Positions 31,025 to 40,748 of a DNA stretch of 64,000 bases are shown piece after piece. Every line of letters starts with the position of its first letter. Position 1 is the first letter of the stretch. The notes under the pieces were generated by a model. That model was not told where the DNA came from, searched no databases, and was given only the letters and a program-made list of their open reading frames with translations. The stretch is taken from contig NW_026089624.1 in the NCBI RefSeq assembly GCF_024586455.1, forward strand, positions 12,305,341 through 12,369,340. The letters are read 5' to 3'. The DNA comes from Bactrocera neohumeralis. Taxonomy: Eukaryota; Arthropoda; Insecta; Diptera; Tephritidae. A program made the translations under genes and the position numbers.

Positions 31025-31447
31025 CATATTATTGCCATTGTTGTCCCGCCTCAGTGTCATTAAAGTGGTAAGATTTGATTTATTATACCGCTTTTGTTGT
31101 ATTCGTCGTTGTTCATGTTGGTTTTTTGTATGCTCCATTATTAAATGTTGGTGAAATAATCCAGTTTGTGCCAACGCGGAAGAATGATATTTAGCACGTG
31201 GTATCATTACTGTTAATGGCTGATCTGTATGACTTGCAGGTTTATACGTTGAATCCGTGAAAGAATTATGTTTGTTTAATGTATAGTCTTCATTATAGGT
31301 GGCATTAACATTGGCTGTTTCTGGTTTTGCTACGTGACCATAAGGTGAATATCGTTGTCCTTCCACAATCACACTGCTACTGTCCGCCTTTATATGCGGA
31401 TCTCTGGATCGACGATACGATTTTTTGGAAATATCAGTTAGATCCTT
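31025..31447 (-). CDS. EGF/SEA receptor-like gene, cytoplasmic-tail exon
   Basis: The 3' splice site TATACTTATATAG ends at 31448, followed by 141 open codons beginning KDLTDISKKSYRRSRD and including MIPRAKYHSSALAQTGLFHQ, EHTKNQHEQRRIQQKRYN and LTTLMTLRRDNNGNNM. The exon starts in phase 0, matching the phase 0 end of the exon at 31973-32553. It ends at a good donor (ATG|GTAAGC) at 31025, again phase 0. If the donor were not used, translation would stop nine codons later at a TGA (30995). Composition is basic and Gln/Asn-rich, in keeping with an intracellular tail. No transposon similarity. Confidence 0.72.
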
Positions 31448-31972
31448 CTATATAAGTATAATAAAGTATATAATGAAGGAATAAGTAACGCAAATATCAT
31501 AATAAAAAGATGTAATTGAAAATTGTTAGTATTTGTTGATTAAAAATATACACATTAATAAAAAAAAAACAAATGTCACAAAAAAACAAGTAGTTTATAT
31601 ATTCTTTGCCACAACTCTTAGATTTAAAATGACTTCCCTTTATTTTAAAAATAACAACATTTTATTAAGCCATGAAGAAAAACAATTTCAAATAGGTAGT
31701 TTTGAAGACATGTAGTACATAAAATTTTCGGACAATTGCTGAGATGATGTTCGTAATTTTGAATATAACTTTTGGGGGGGATGAGCTTGGATATTAACCA
31801 ATTTCCCCCATTTTAACACCGTGGAGAGAAATGCTAGAAAAAGCTTTTCCCTAAGATATACACATACAACGAATTAGAGGGCGAGGTCGCGCCTGCTTTT
31901 TCAAGAAACAATTTAAACTGCCATGAACCTCCCTACTGTACTCCATGATTGTGGGTATACTACTTCACTTAC

Positions 31973-32553
31973 CTTTAAAACATATAGCAACGTATTTTTA
32001 CTATTTTCACTGCTAGTATCCTTGATTATTGCACATTTATCGAGATTAATGCGATTCGATCTACAACCTCTTATACCATGTGTACTTTTGCCATTTATTA
32101 GACTAATATCGGGTAATCCAGTTTTTCGATGAATACCCGTATTCGATTGTGATGCAGCAGGATATTTTTTACGCAATGTATGCCGTTTGGTACACATAAG
32201 AAGAATGCAAAAAATCAAGAGTGTAAAGAGAAGCGTACCGACGGCTATTAAAACTATAAGAACTATTTTTAAATTCAGTTGGCATGTTGAACCGGTATAC
32301 CAGGCAAAGCATTCGCACACTACATGCTCCGAAGTGTATGGGTGATTGAATTTCTTGATGGCACATTTGCCATGATATTGGCATCGTTCGCATCCAACAA
32401 GTTCGGCTGAACATATACGACCCGGATAAATTCTGTTGCCTGATAAGTCTGCGAAATTCTCCTTGCAACTACATGTATATGTGCCTTGAAGATTAAAGCA
32501 AAGAGCGTGTGAAGAACAATCGTGAAACTTTCCATGCGCACACTCGTTGAAAT
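31973..32553 (-). CDS. EGF/SEA receptor-like gene: two EGF modules, membrane segment, start of cytoplasmic tail
   Basis: The exon follows a clean 3' splice site (GTATTTCACAG). With the last base of the previous exon it opens DFNECAHGKFHDC, the start of a calcium-binding-type EGF module with six cysteines (ending NRIYPGRIC). A second EGF module follows (CERCQYHGKC...CECFAWYTGSTC). Then comes a hydrophobic segment (KIVLIVLIAVGTLLFTLLIF) of membrane-spanning length, followed by a basic stop-transfer stretch (TKRHTLRKKY). The exon ends LLYVLK at a consensus donor (AAG|GTAAGT). The protein is therefore type I, with EGF modules just outside the plasma membrane. Start phase (needs two bases) and end phase 0 agree with both neighbours. 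Confidence 0.88.
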
Positions 32554-32724
32554 CTGTGAAATACAATTTTTATAATGAAATATATACATAGGTAAACTAT
32601 CTTCTTCATAAGAGTATCAATGAACGATACCCAACAATCTATACCTTAGCCTGTTACAGTATGTGCCCAGATAACACAATTTTAATTTCAATAATTTCTT
32701 AGAGTACAAAATATAAATAAATCG

Positions 32725-33766
32725 AACAAGTAAGGAAAGGCTAAGATCGGTTGTAACCGAACAATTCATACTCTTACAACTTGCAAGGATTAAAGTCATG
32801 GAAGTACCTTCAGGTACATAAGGCTTGTTAGTTATATGGAGTCTAGGCCAGTTTTCACTCGACTTTATTCATTCTAAGAACAAATATTCAGTGTTATTTA
32901 GAAAATTCCTTCTCTAAATTTTTATTATGATAAGTCACATATTGGCCGATATATACAATATAAAATCTCCTAGAAGTTCGAAAATCCTTTATTAGGTATA
33001 TGGGAACACCATTGCCAGGAAAGGGTTATCGTTGAATTTTAACTATATACCTCTAACATTGAGCGATATTATCGGGGTCCACTTATTCGGTACCTAGGGA
33101 CTTGAACGTCTTGTTTCGATTTGAACAATTTTTGGTGCAACACCTCAAAGTCAATATTCGTGAAAGTTTCAAATGGAATTTAAAATTGTGTTATATGGGA
33201 GGGAGGAGTGGTTGTAGTCCGTGGCAGCTGCTTTAAGGCCCTCTCATACCATACCGGTGGCAAAATTTAATTTCTCTAGCGTATTCTTATAATATTTCCG
33301 CAAGTTGAATTTGTTTCTTGTAGCTTTAGTGGTTTAGGAGACAAGTACACTTAACTTATTAGAGGACGGGGCCACACCCATTTTTTAAAGACTTTTTTGC
33401 CCACATGTGCCCCCTGCTACTGGGATCTTCTGCACCGAATTAGAGTTTTATGTCTTAATTTAGTACCGACTGTGAACGCCCATCACGAAGGAAACGGTAA
33501 GGTAAAGACGAGCTCATCCATCCTTTTTTTTAGCAAGGAACGCGCATACATGGTTTCATCAAGATATCTCAATTTTTACTCAAGTTACAGCTTACACAGC
33601 CGGATGGGCGGTCACCCGGATTTCAACTCGTCTCATCATCCTTCTTATTTATATATATATATAACCCTGTATCTATCTCGATTAGCTTTAGGTGATACAT
33701 AACACCGTTAGGTGAACAAAATTATTATACTATGTATGTATGTATACGTGTTGCAAGATTATAAAG
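32725..33766. repeat. Dispersed 1-kb fly repeat with short inverted ends
   Basis: It begins near AAGTAAGGAAAGGCTAAG, then a GGTTGTAACCGAAC and CATACTCTTACAACTTGCAAGG block. It ends with GGTGAACAAAATTATTATACT and GTGTTGCAAGATTATAA. These ends, in sharper form, are familiar from many higher-fly intergenic sequences. The 3' half recurs at 56440-56885. No coding capacity is seen. It lies in the intron between the SEA-like exon and the EGF exon. Confidence 0.6.
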
Positions 33767-34149
33767 AAGACACGTATGTATATGAGGTCACAAATGAATA
33801 TGCCGTGGTCACAAAACAACTGGACGTAATTGAAACAAAATTACCAACTTAAACAAAAGTCATCACAAAGTTCGTGTGACAAAAAAAGTATTGACTAGTG
33901 TAATTGATGTATTCGTAGTCCAAAACTAGCAAGATTAACTAGTATTAAGCAGTTCGCTAATGCTATTTATGTATAATAGCATTAGTATTAATATAAAATA
34001 CAACGAAAATGGTTACCGGCTACCGATGTGTACTGCAATGCTTATCGACTAATATGCTGGCACATAAGGATGTAAATCTACCATTCTATTTGTAAATGTT
34101 AAGTTGACTTTTAAGTAACAGAATATGTTTTTAATAAATTATTTCTTAC
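33767..34149. other. Intron sequence, nothing recognised
   Basis: AT-rich sequence next to the donor of the 34150-34279 exon. No repeat or gene seen. Confidence 0.4.
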
Positions 34150-34279
34150 CCGTTATCGCCAAAGATTCTACACCATTACGATCCGTGAAGAGTTTTGTGC
34201 CACCGATGCTATAGTTAGTTAAGCGTAAATACTTTTTGAATACAGCCATAAGACGTACTTCGTTGCTATTTTCTGAAAG
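34150..34279 (-). CDS. EGF/SEA receptor-like gene: second half of the SEA-like domain
   Basis: This short exon (130 bases) follows a 3' splice site ending TTTGTATAG at 34280 and starts LSENSNEVRLMAVFKKY, continues YSIGGTKLF and ends with a donor (ACGG|GTAAGA), leaving phase 1. It is too short to stand alone as an ORF, but its phase links exactly to the preceding exon (ending phase 0 at 36715) and to the EGF exon (starting with two bases at 32553). The text is like the C-terminal half of the SEA-like region seen between EGF modules in related insect proteins. A closer splice site (CTTTCAG at 34273) would break the frame. Confidence 0.8.
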
Positions 34280-34479
34280 CTATACAAACATTGTCATTAA
34301 AATAGTTGAATATAATTCTAAGTAAAGAAAAATTTAGCAATACATTGGAGGAATATACTACTTGTAGTCAAATAAAAGAAAAAACAGGGAAATAACTTCC
34401 TGCTTTTGAATTACGAATATTGCATCATACAAGATTGTAATGACTGTTTATCTTAAAAGTGAAAAAAATCCGTCAATGT

Positions 34480-34670
34480 TATTTATAGAAAAAATATACT
34501 GTTTCGTGACCTTCGACGAATCGCAGTTCTACTGGCATACACTAAAAACCATCGACCAGTGGACTTCAACCGGCGGACCTCCTCCAAAAAAAAGGATAGT
34601 TAATCGGTCGGATAACCACGGTTTTCTGCAATCCACAAGGTATAGAAGGGTAAAACGGTAACAAGGTTGT
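34480..34670 (+). mobile_element. Mariner transposase scrap
   Basis: CFVTFDESQFYWHTLKT followed by QWTSTGGPPPKKR resembles the mariner block around the first catalytic aspartate (DESW, then QW..., then PKK). Only about 60 residues remain. Intronic. Confidence 0.5.
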
Positions 34671-34717
34671 ATTATAATCAATTATTAAGTCGACTCGAAG
34701 TACGAGGAAATGCGCCG

Positions 34718-36480
34718 GCTCGCAACTCTAGCCAGCTAGCCGTTTTCTCTTAATTCGCTGAACTACTTATGTTAATGACGCCATATATCTCGTTCAGCTC
34801 ATCGTTCCATCGTTCTGTTATCAAAAGTTATTCTGCTTTGAATTTCGACCTTCACCTTGTTGTTGGTGTTAATGCTGGTTTCAAGTGACGTTGGGGTCAA
34901 GTCGCGAATTCAACCACTGTTAGTTTGATGACAGAAGATATTTCGCCTTGCCCTTGTGCACTACCAGACCCATTTCCTTTGCATATGTGCTCAACTTGGA
35001 GAAAGCAGAACTAACGGCGCGGTTCTCATGACCTATGATATCAATATCATCGGCGTACGTCAGCAGCTGCACACTCTTGATGATTCCTTCTTTATTTAGT
35101 TCTGCTCGAATTATTTCCTCCAATGGAGGATTGAAGAAGACGCATGAAAGGAGTCTGAAACCTCGTTTGGTATCGAACGCCTCGGAGAGTTCCTTCCCAA
35201 TTCTGACGGTGCTTTTGGTTTTGCTCAAGGTGAACTTACGCAGGCGCACTAGTTTTGCGGGGATACCAAATTCAGATATAGCGGAATAAAGGCAGAGCCT
35301 TTTCGCGCTATTACGCATTGAAGTCGTCGAAGAGGTGGTATGTCCATCTTCTTTTCACGTGTCTTTTCTAGGAATTGAAGCATAGTGAATATCTGGTCAG
35401 TTGTTTATTTTCAACTTCTAAAGACACACTGATAAGATCAAGTCAGTTTGTTGATGGTGGTCTTAAATTTTTCACAAAATATGCTCAATTGAAACTTATA
35501 TGCGATATTGAGAAAGCTTATTCCTCAGTAGTTGGCGCAGATTGTGGGGTCTGCTTTTTTGTGCATTGAACAGATCACACTTTAATTCCAGTCGTCGGGT
35601 ATGCTTTCGTCCGACCATATTCTACAAACTTGACGTGTGGGTCTTCGCTGCTACAAGATAGTGGTCCGAGTCAATGTTACGACTTCGGAGCGTACGCACG
35701 TCTAAAATACTGGAGACGTGTCTTCCGTCTATCACAGCATCATCGATCTGTTCGGTGATATTTCGAGTCGACGACTTTTTTGCTGGAATCTAGCACTACA
35801 GATAACTATATTTCCGGCTCCGACAAAGTTAATCAGCCTCAACCCATTTTGGGAGGTTCCATCATGGAGTCAGAATTGACCGACCCTTGTACCAATGATG
35901 CCTTCTCTTCCGTCTGGGCGTAGCCGCAAATCAGCTTTATATTGAAGAACTTCGCTTTGATTCGGGTTGTGACTAGACTTTCATCCACCGGAGTGAATGC
36001 AAGGACTTGGCGGCGGAGTCTCTCTCCCACCACGAATTCCACACCGTATCTGGGCTCCTTTATACGACCACTGTAGTAAATGTCACAAGGTCCTACTCGT
36101 CTGAGTCCTTGTTCCGTCCATCGCACTTCTTGGACGGCAGTGATATCAGCCTTTACAAGCGACACCTTCCCAATTATGGGACCGGACATTCAAGGTGGGC
36201 GCCTAAGGGATGTCTCTCCGCCGAGGCGTTTGTGTCCTTTTCATTAGGAGTGTTTTGTTACGTTGCGGGTCCGATACCCAGCGCGGGAGGAATGAGGGAG
36301 CTAAAGCGATTCCCGTTCTCGCTTTATCTCGGCTTCAAACGAATCCAGAGGATACTTGGTCTAAGACCGGAAGTCGTCAGCTACTTGAGACATTTGTAAA
36401 AGAATCGTTTCTGGCTACTCGCAAGTGAATGGCAATCAGAGAACTTTCCTCACTTTCATGAACTTCTACACATGGCTCCA
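34718..36480 (-). mobile_element. RTE-clade LINE, internally deleted (copy C)
   Basis: The minus strand starts at 36480 with the family leader (ATGGAGCCATGTGTAGAAG). It continues into the endonuclease (36189-35839: VQEVRWTEQGLRRVGPCDIY, VEFVVGERLRRQVLAFTPVD) and then jumps to RT (35318-34920: LYSAISEFGIPAKLVRL, KLSTYAKEMGLVVHKGKAKY). It ends in the C-terminal block near 34770-34820. Stops and frameshifts break all parts. Its 5' end faces the 5' end of copy D, so the two copies form a head-to-head pair in one intron region. Confidence 0.78.
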
Positions 36481-36714
36481 TGGCTTGGTGACTTCTTTTT
36501 GTTTAATAACATGAAAAGTTACTCACTTGGCAGAAAGAAATGGGAAAGACATCGGGTCTAAGAAGTGGGCACATAACTGGATCAAATGCATCGAGTTCAA
36601 AAAGTCCTCTTTCTTCGTCTTGTTTGTTTGTTTTGTTTGCTAACTGCTTATCGGGTCGTCGCAGCACTTATAAATCTAAACTCTATTAGAAATAATTAGC
36701 TAAGAAGCACAAAC

Positions 36715-36995
36715 CTGTAAGAGTAAATTTGCTGATAAATCAGATGATTCTGTGTTGGCTGACTTGCCACCAGTGCCCATATTTCCGTCGTATATTGGAG
36801 TGAATGTTGACAACTGTACACCATGATAAATATCCCGTAAATCGGATTGCATTACCATACGATTTATTGCTTCCTTCGTAATCGTTGCGAGATGCTTATA
36901 CTCATTAGTGGAATTATCGTCCAAAACGTGATCGTAAACCAATTTAAAATCCCCAAAATGGTCAATACGTAGGCTCAGTTGGTATGTGTAAGTTG
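36715..36995 (-). CDS. EGF/SEA receptor-like gene: first half of the SEA-like domain
   Basis: The 3' splice site AAATTGTTTAG ends at 36996. With the one base left over from the 6.2-kb exon, the first codon becomes Pro and the text reads PTYTYQLSLRIDHFGDFKLV, then STNEYKHLATITKEAINRMV and DIYHGVQLSTFTP. The EY..L...I...I pattern followed by a Y.GV.L..F strand fits a SEA domain, a self-cleaving extracellular module next to EGF repeats in mucin-like receptors. I do not see a canonical GSVVV cleavage motif. The donor is CAG|GTTTGT, weaker than the others in this gene. Exon length (281) and phases fit both neighbours. Confidence 0.82.
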
Positions 36996-37524
36996 CTAAA
37001 CAATTTATAATATTAATAAGTTGGAAGTAATTTTTCATAAACAATAGTTAAAAAATAAGTACAGTTAACTTCGGAGGCAGTTGTATATATATAATAAATT
37101 TGTAAATGTAACAACCATATCAAATATTTCCTTATACGAGTACATATATCTGCAAATTTTATACGTATATATTCTTTCATCCGCGGTAAGCAATTCTTTA
37201 CCCCCCTAACTTCACCAGCTTTCCCAAGTTCATGTATGGAAAGTTTTTAATTTATATTTTGACAAAATATACCATTGATTGTTGGACAAAGCTACATTGA
37301 AATCGTCGAACAAATTTTTCAGAACGGAATACTATGGAATAATGCTGTCAATAGAAAAAGAACGATTTTTATAACTTCGATGCAGCCAAAGTTAACGTTT
37401 CTTCTTGTTACATTATATAATTACGCGTGTTTAAGCCCCTTTTTAAATATAAAGCTAGTTAAAAAGATTATTATTAGCAAATTGTATTCTTATTTATATG
37501 AAAAATTCATATGTGTTTGTATAT
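36996..37524. other. Intron sequence with a fragment of a dispersed repeat
   Basis: About 37200-37410 contains text ending CTTCGATGCAGCCAAAGTTAAC-like, related to the 3' end of the repeat piece at 54600-54860 (CTTCAGTAAAACTGAAG then ATAACGTTT). Otherwise nothing is recognised. Confidence 0.4.
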
Positions 37525-39975
37525 TTCGAGGATGGAGTCATGTGTAGAAATTCACGCAATTGAGGAAAGTTCTCTGATCGCCATTCACTTGGAAGTTGTC
37601 AGAAACGATTCTTTTACATATGGCTCAAGCAGCTCACAACTTTCGGTCTTTCTCCAAATATCCTCTGGGTGGCCTAAGAACATCCGTTTGAAGACGAGCT
37701 AAAATGAGAAGGCTCAACATCCCCTACACAGGGTAGTGCGCTCGGTTTGGTATCCGTCACGTAAAAAGCGTCCCCAATGAAAATTACCAACTGCCTCGGA
37801 TGAGAGACACCCCTTTTGATGATGACAATGTCAAACAAAATAAGGATTACGATTTGAGGGCATACACTTGGAATGCCCCTTAATTGGGAAGGAGCCGCTA
37901 CCCAGCTGGTTGATGCCCTCATGAAAATAAAGGCTGACTTCACCTCCGTCCTAGAAATGCGATGGACTGGACAAGGACTGAGGCGAGTAGGTCCATGTGG
38001 CATTTACTACAGTGGCCATATAAAGGAGCGCCAGTTTGATGTGGGATTCGTGGTGGGAGAGAAAGTCCGTTGACTAGTACTATCATTCACTCCGGTGAAT
38101 GATCGTCTGGCCACAATCCGCATCAAAGCGAGGTTCTTCAACATATCGCTGATTTGCGCCCACGCCCCGACGGAAGAGAAGGACGATGTGACCAAAGATG
38201 CCTTCTATGAGCGCTTGGAGCGCCCTTATGAGAGCTGCCTCAGCCACGATAACAAAATCGTTCTTGGCGACTAGAACGCCAGGGTGGGAAAAGAATGTAT
38301 CTTTGGCGCAACAGTCGGTAAATTCAATCTCCACGAGGAAACATCCCCAAACGGGTTGAGGCTGATAGACTTCGTCGAGGCCCGAAATATGGTTTTCTGT
38401 AGTACTAGATTCCAGCATAAGAAAATATATCAAGCTACCTGGCTGTCTCTAGATCAAAAAACCAACATCCGGATTGATCATGCTATGATAGACGAAAGAC
38501 TCGTCTCCAGTGTTCTAGATATGCGTACGCTACGAGATCCTAACAACGACTCGGACCAGCTGATACGATGAGGAGTGCCGTGTCGCAGCGGAAAGAAAAC
38601 AGACTGCCTACCTCGCAACGTTGCCATCGACCACAACACTTCCGGGATGGGATAGAAACCGAGAGTTGAAGAGGGAAGCGAGAGGCCGAAATTCGTGAGT
38701 ATGAAGAGCTTGATAAGCTGGCCGACAGGAGTAATGCTCGAAAATTCTACGAAAAAATTCGGCGGCTAACTGAAGGTTTCAAGACCGGAGTATACTCTTG
38801 TAGAACCCCTAAAGGTGATCTAGTCACCTATGCCCAGAGCATACTTAAATTATGGAAGGAACACTTCTCCAGCTGGCTGAATGGCAGTGAATGCATAACG
38901 ACAGGAGAAGGCGAACCCGATTCCCTAAGCGATGACGATGGAACATATGTTCCATTGCCCGACTATGAAGAAGTTCGAAAAGCAATTACCCGTCTGGATG
39001 GATTGCTGCCCGGGCTATTCACACGCGGCGGCGGTGAACTGATAAGGAGCATGTAACAGCTTTTTAATACAAAAAAAAAGATAATCGGATTCCTGCAGAA
39101 CTAATACGGCTGTGTAAGCCGACATTGAGCAAAACCAAAAGCTCCGTCAAGATCGGGAGGGACCTTTGAGAGCCGTTCGATACCATACGAGGTTTCAGAC
39201 AAGGCGACTCCCTTTCGTGCGACTTTTTTAATCTGCTCTTCGGGAAAATAATTCGAGCTGCAGAAGGTGCAATCTTCAATAAGAGAGTACAGCTGCTGGC
39301 GTGCGCCGATGATATTGATATCATTGGTCATAAGAACCGCGCCGTTAGTTCTGCTTTCACCAGGATGGATAAGGCAGCGAAGCAAATGGGTCTGGTGGTG
39401 AACGAGGGCAAGACGAAATATCTCCTGTCATCAAACAAACTGTCGTCGCACTCGTGACTAGACACTCACGTCACTGTTGACAGTCATAACTTCGAAGTTG
39501 ATAATAATATAATTTCATACAAGCAAAAACACTATATAGTCAATCATTATTCCCGTCCTGCTGTATGGTGCAGAAGCATGGACGATGCCAACATCAGATG
39601 AGTCGACGTTACGAGTTTTCGAGAGAAAATTTCTGCGAAAGATTTATGGTCCTCTGCGCATCGGCCTCGGCGAATATGGCATCCGATGGAAATGATGAGC
39701 TGTATAAGGTATACGACGACATTGACATAGTTCAGTGAATTAAAAGACAGCGGCTACGCTTGCTAGGTCAAGGTGTCCGAATGGACGAAAACACTCCAGC
39801 TCTGAAATTATTTGACGCATTACCCGCCTGGCGGAAGACCCCCACTCCGTTGGAAGGACCAGGTGGAGAAGGACCTGGCTTCGCTTGGAATATCCAATTG
39901 GCGCCACGTGGCGAAAAGAAGAAACAACTGGCGTACTGTATTAACTCGGCTTTAACCGCGTAAGCGGTTTCTACC
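37525..39975 (+). mobile_element. RTE-clade LINE, near full length but degenerate (copy D)
   Basis: The plus-strand leader starts at 37531 (ATGGAGTCATGTGTAG). Endonuclease pieces follow: LEMRWTGQGLRRVGPCGIYY, VGFVVGEKVR, RIKARFFNISLICAH-like, then NGLRLIDFVEARNMVF and DQKTNIRIDHAMIDER. A degenerate RT spans about 38990-39960, with DDIDIIGHKNRAVSSAF-like and FERKFLRKIYGPLR-like text and the KDQVEKDLASLGISNW-like end in shifting frames. Stops are frequent, for example in the endonuclease GD(F)NAR motif where F is replaced by a stop. Inactive. Confidence 0.75.
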
Positions 39976-40208
39976 GAACTTCAGGTACTAGGAGCCACGC
40001 AAATTCTGAAGTTCCAAAATTCTCACAATACGGTTTTTGAGGAAATTGATAGTAAATTTACAAGTCATCATATTAAAAGCCATACAAAAAACCCATTTCG
40101 CCCTATATCTTTTACACTTTTGACACAATTTGCAGGAATTTTTGCCCGAATTGGAGTTTTTAAATACCATTTTTGAAAATTTGGAGAAATAAAAGTATTT
40201 GTTACATG

Positions 40209-40327
40209 CAAAGCATAGGGTAACTGTGAGAGTGACACCCCAGACGACAGAGTAAAAATAAAGATACTGTTTTTTTTGTCACTCCTACGTCGTAATATGT
40301 CGCTTTCACACTTTGCCCTATGCTTCA
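40209..40327. repeat. Imperfect inverted repeat around AAGCATAGGG
   Basis: AAGCATAGGGTAACTGTGAG at about 40209 pairs imperfectly with the complement of GCGCTTTCACACTTTGCCCTATGCTT-like sequence ending near 40327. The loop is about 60 bases. Possibly a small inverted-repeat element. Confidence 0.5.
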
Positions 40328-40494
40328 ACTGTTTCTATTACTATGTTCTATCACTATTTTTAAGAAAGAAATAAGCCAAAAGATATAAGACAAATTCAAA
40401 GACTGAAGAGTATTCGAGTAAAAATTAATATTTTTCATTGTTTTTGTTTGTCTTAAATAATAAATTTTGTAAAAAACTTTGTTGAAGTATTTTT

Positions 40495-40612
40495 CTGAAT
40501 ATTAAAAACCAGCGAAGATCGTTTTGTCGCCCCCAAGACGTTGCGCCCGGGGCCCCCTTCGATCACCACCACACCCACTAACACCCCTCCCCCCTCCCCC
40601 TTACTACGCCAC
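40495..40612 (-). mobile_element. Solo hAT-like terminus
   Basis: On the minus strand, from 40612, the sequence starts CAGTGGCGTAGTAAGGGG and continues G-rich, then GGGGCCCCGGGCGCAACG. CAGTGGCGTA with a G-rich inner part is a common hAT terminus. No partner terminus was found, so this is likely a truncated or non-autonomous piece. Confidence 0.5.
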
Positions 40613-40748
40613 TGTCAAAATTGAAAACGTTGTGTCTAGAAGATTTGAGTTATTTTACACAGTCTATTTGAAAGTAAGCGATTTCCTGCTGTCTTAGCAT
40701 ACTTACACATATTCATATACATACATATGTATATGTACATATACTTAC

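Noticed and set aside
30995..31372. A 125-residue protein starting at an internal Met (31372)
   Set aside because: The reading frame is an exon: it opens at a splice site at 31447 in phase with its neighbour, so the Met is internal and the last nine codons are probably intronic.
33637..33665. TATATATATA tract as a promoter
   Set aside because: It is a simple repeat inside the 1-kb dispersed element and is not placed before any gene.
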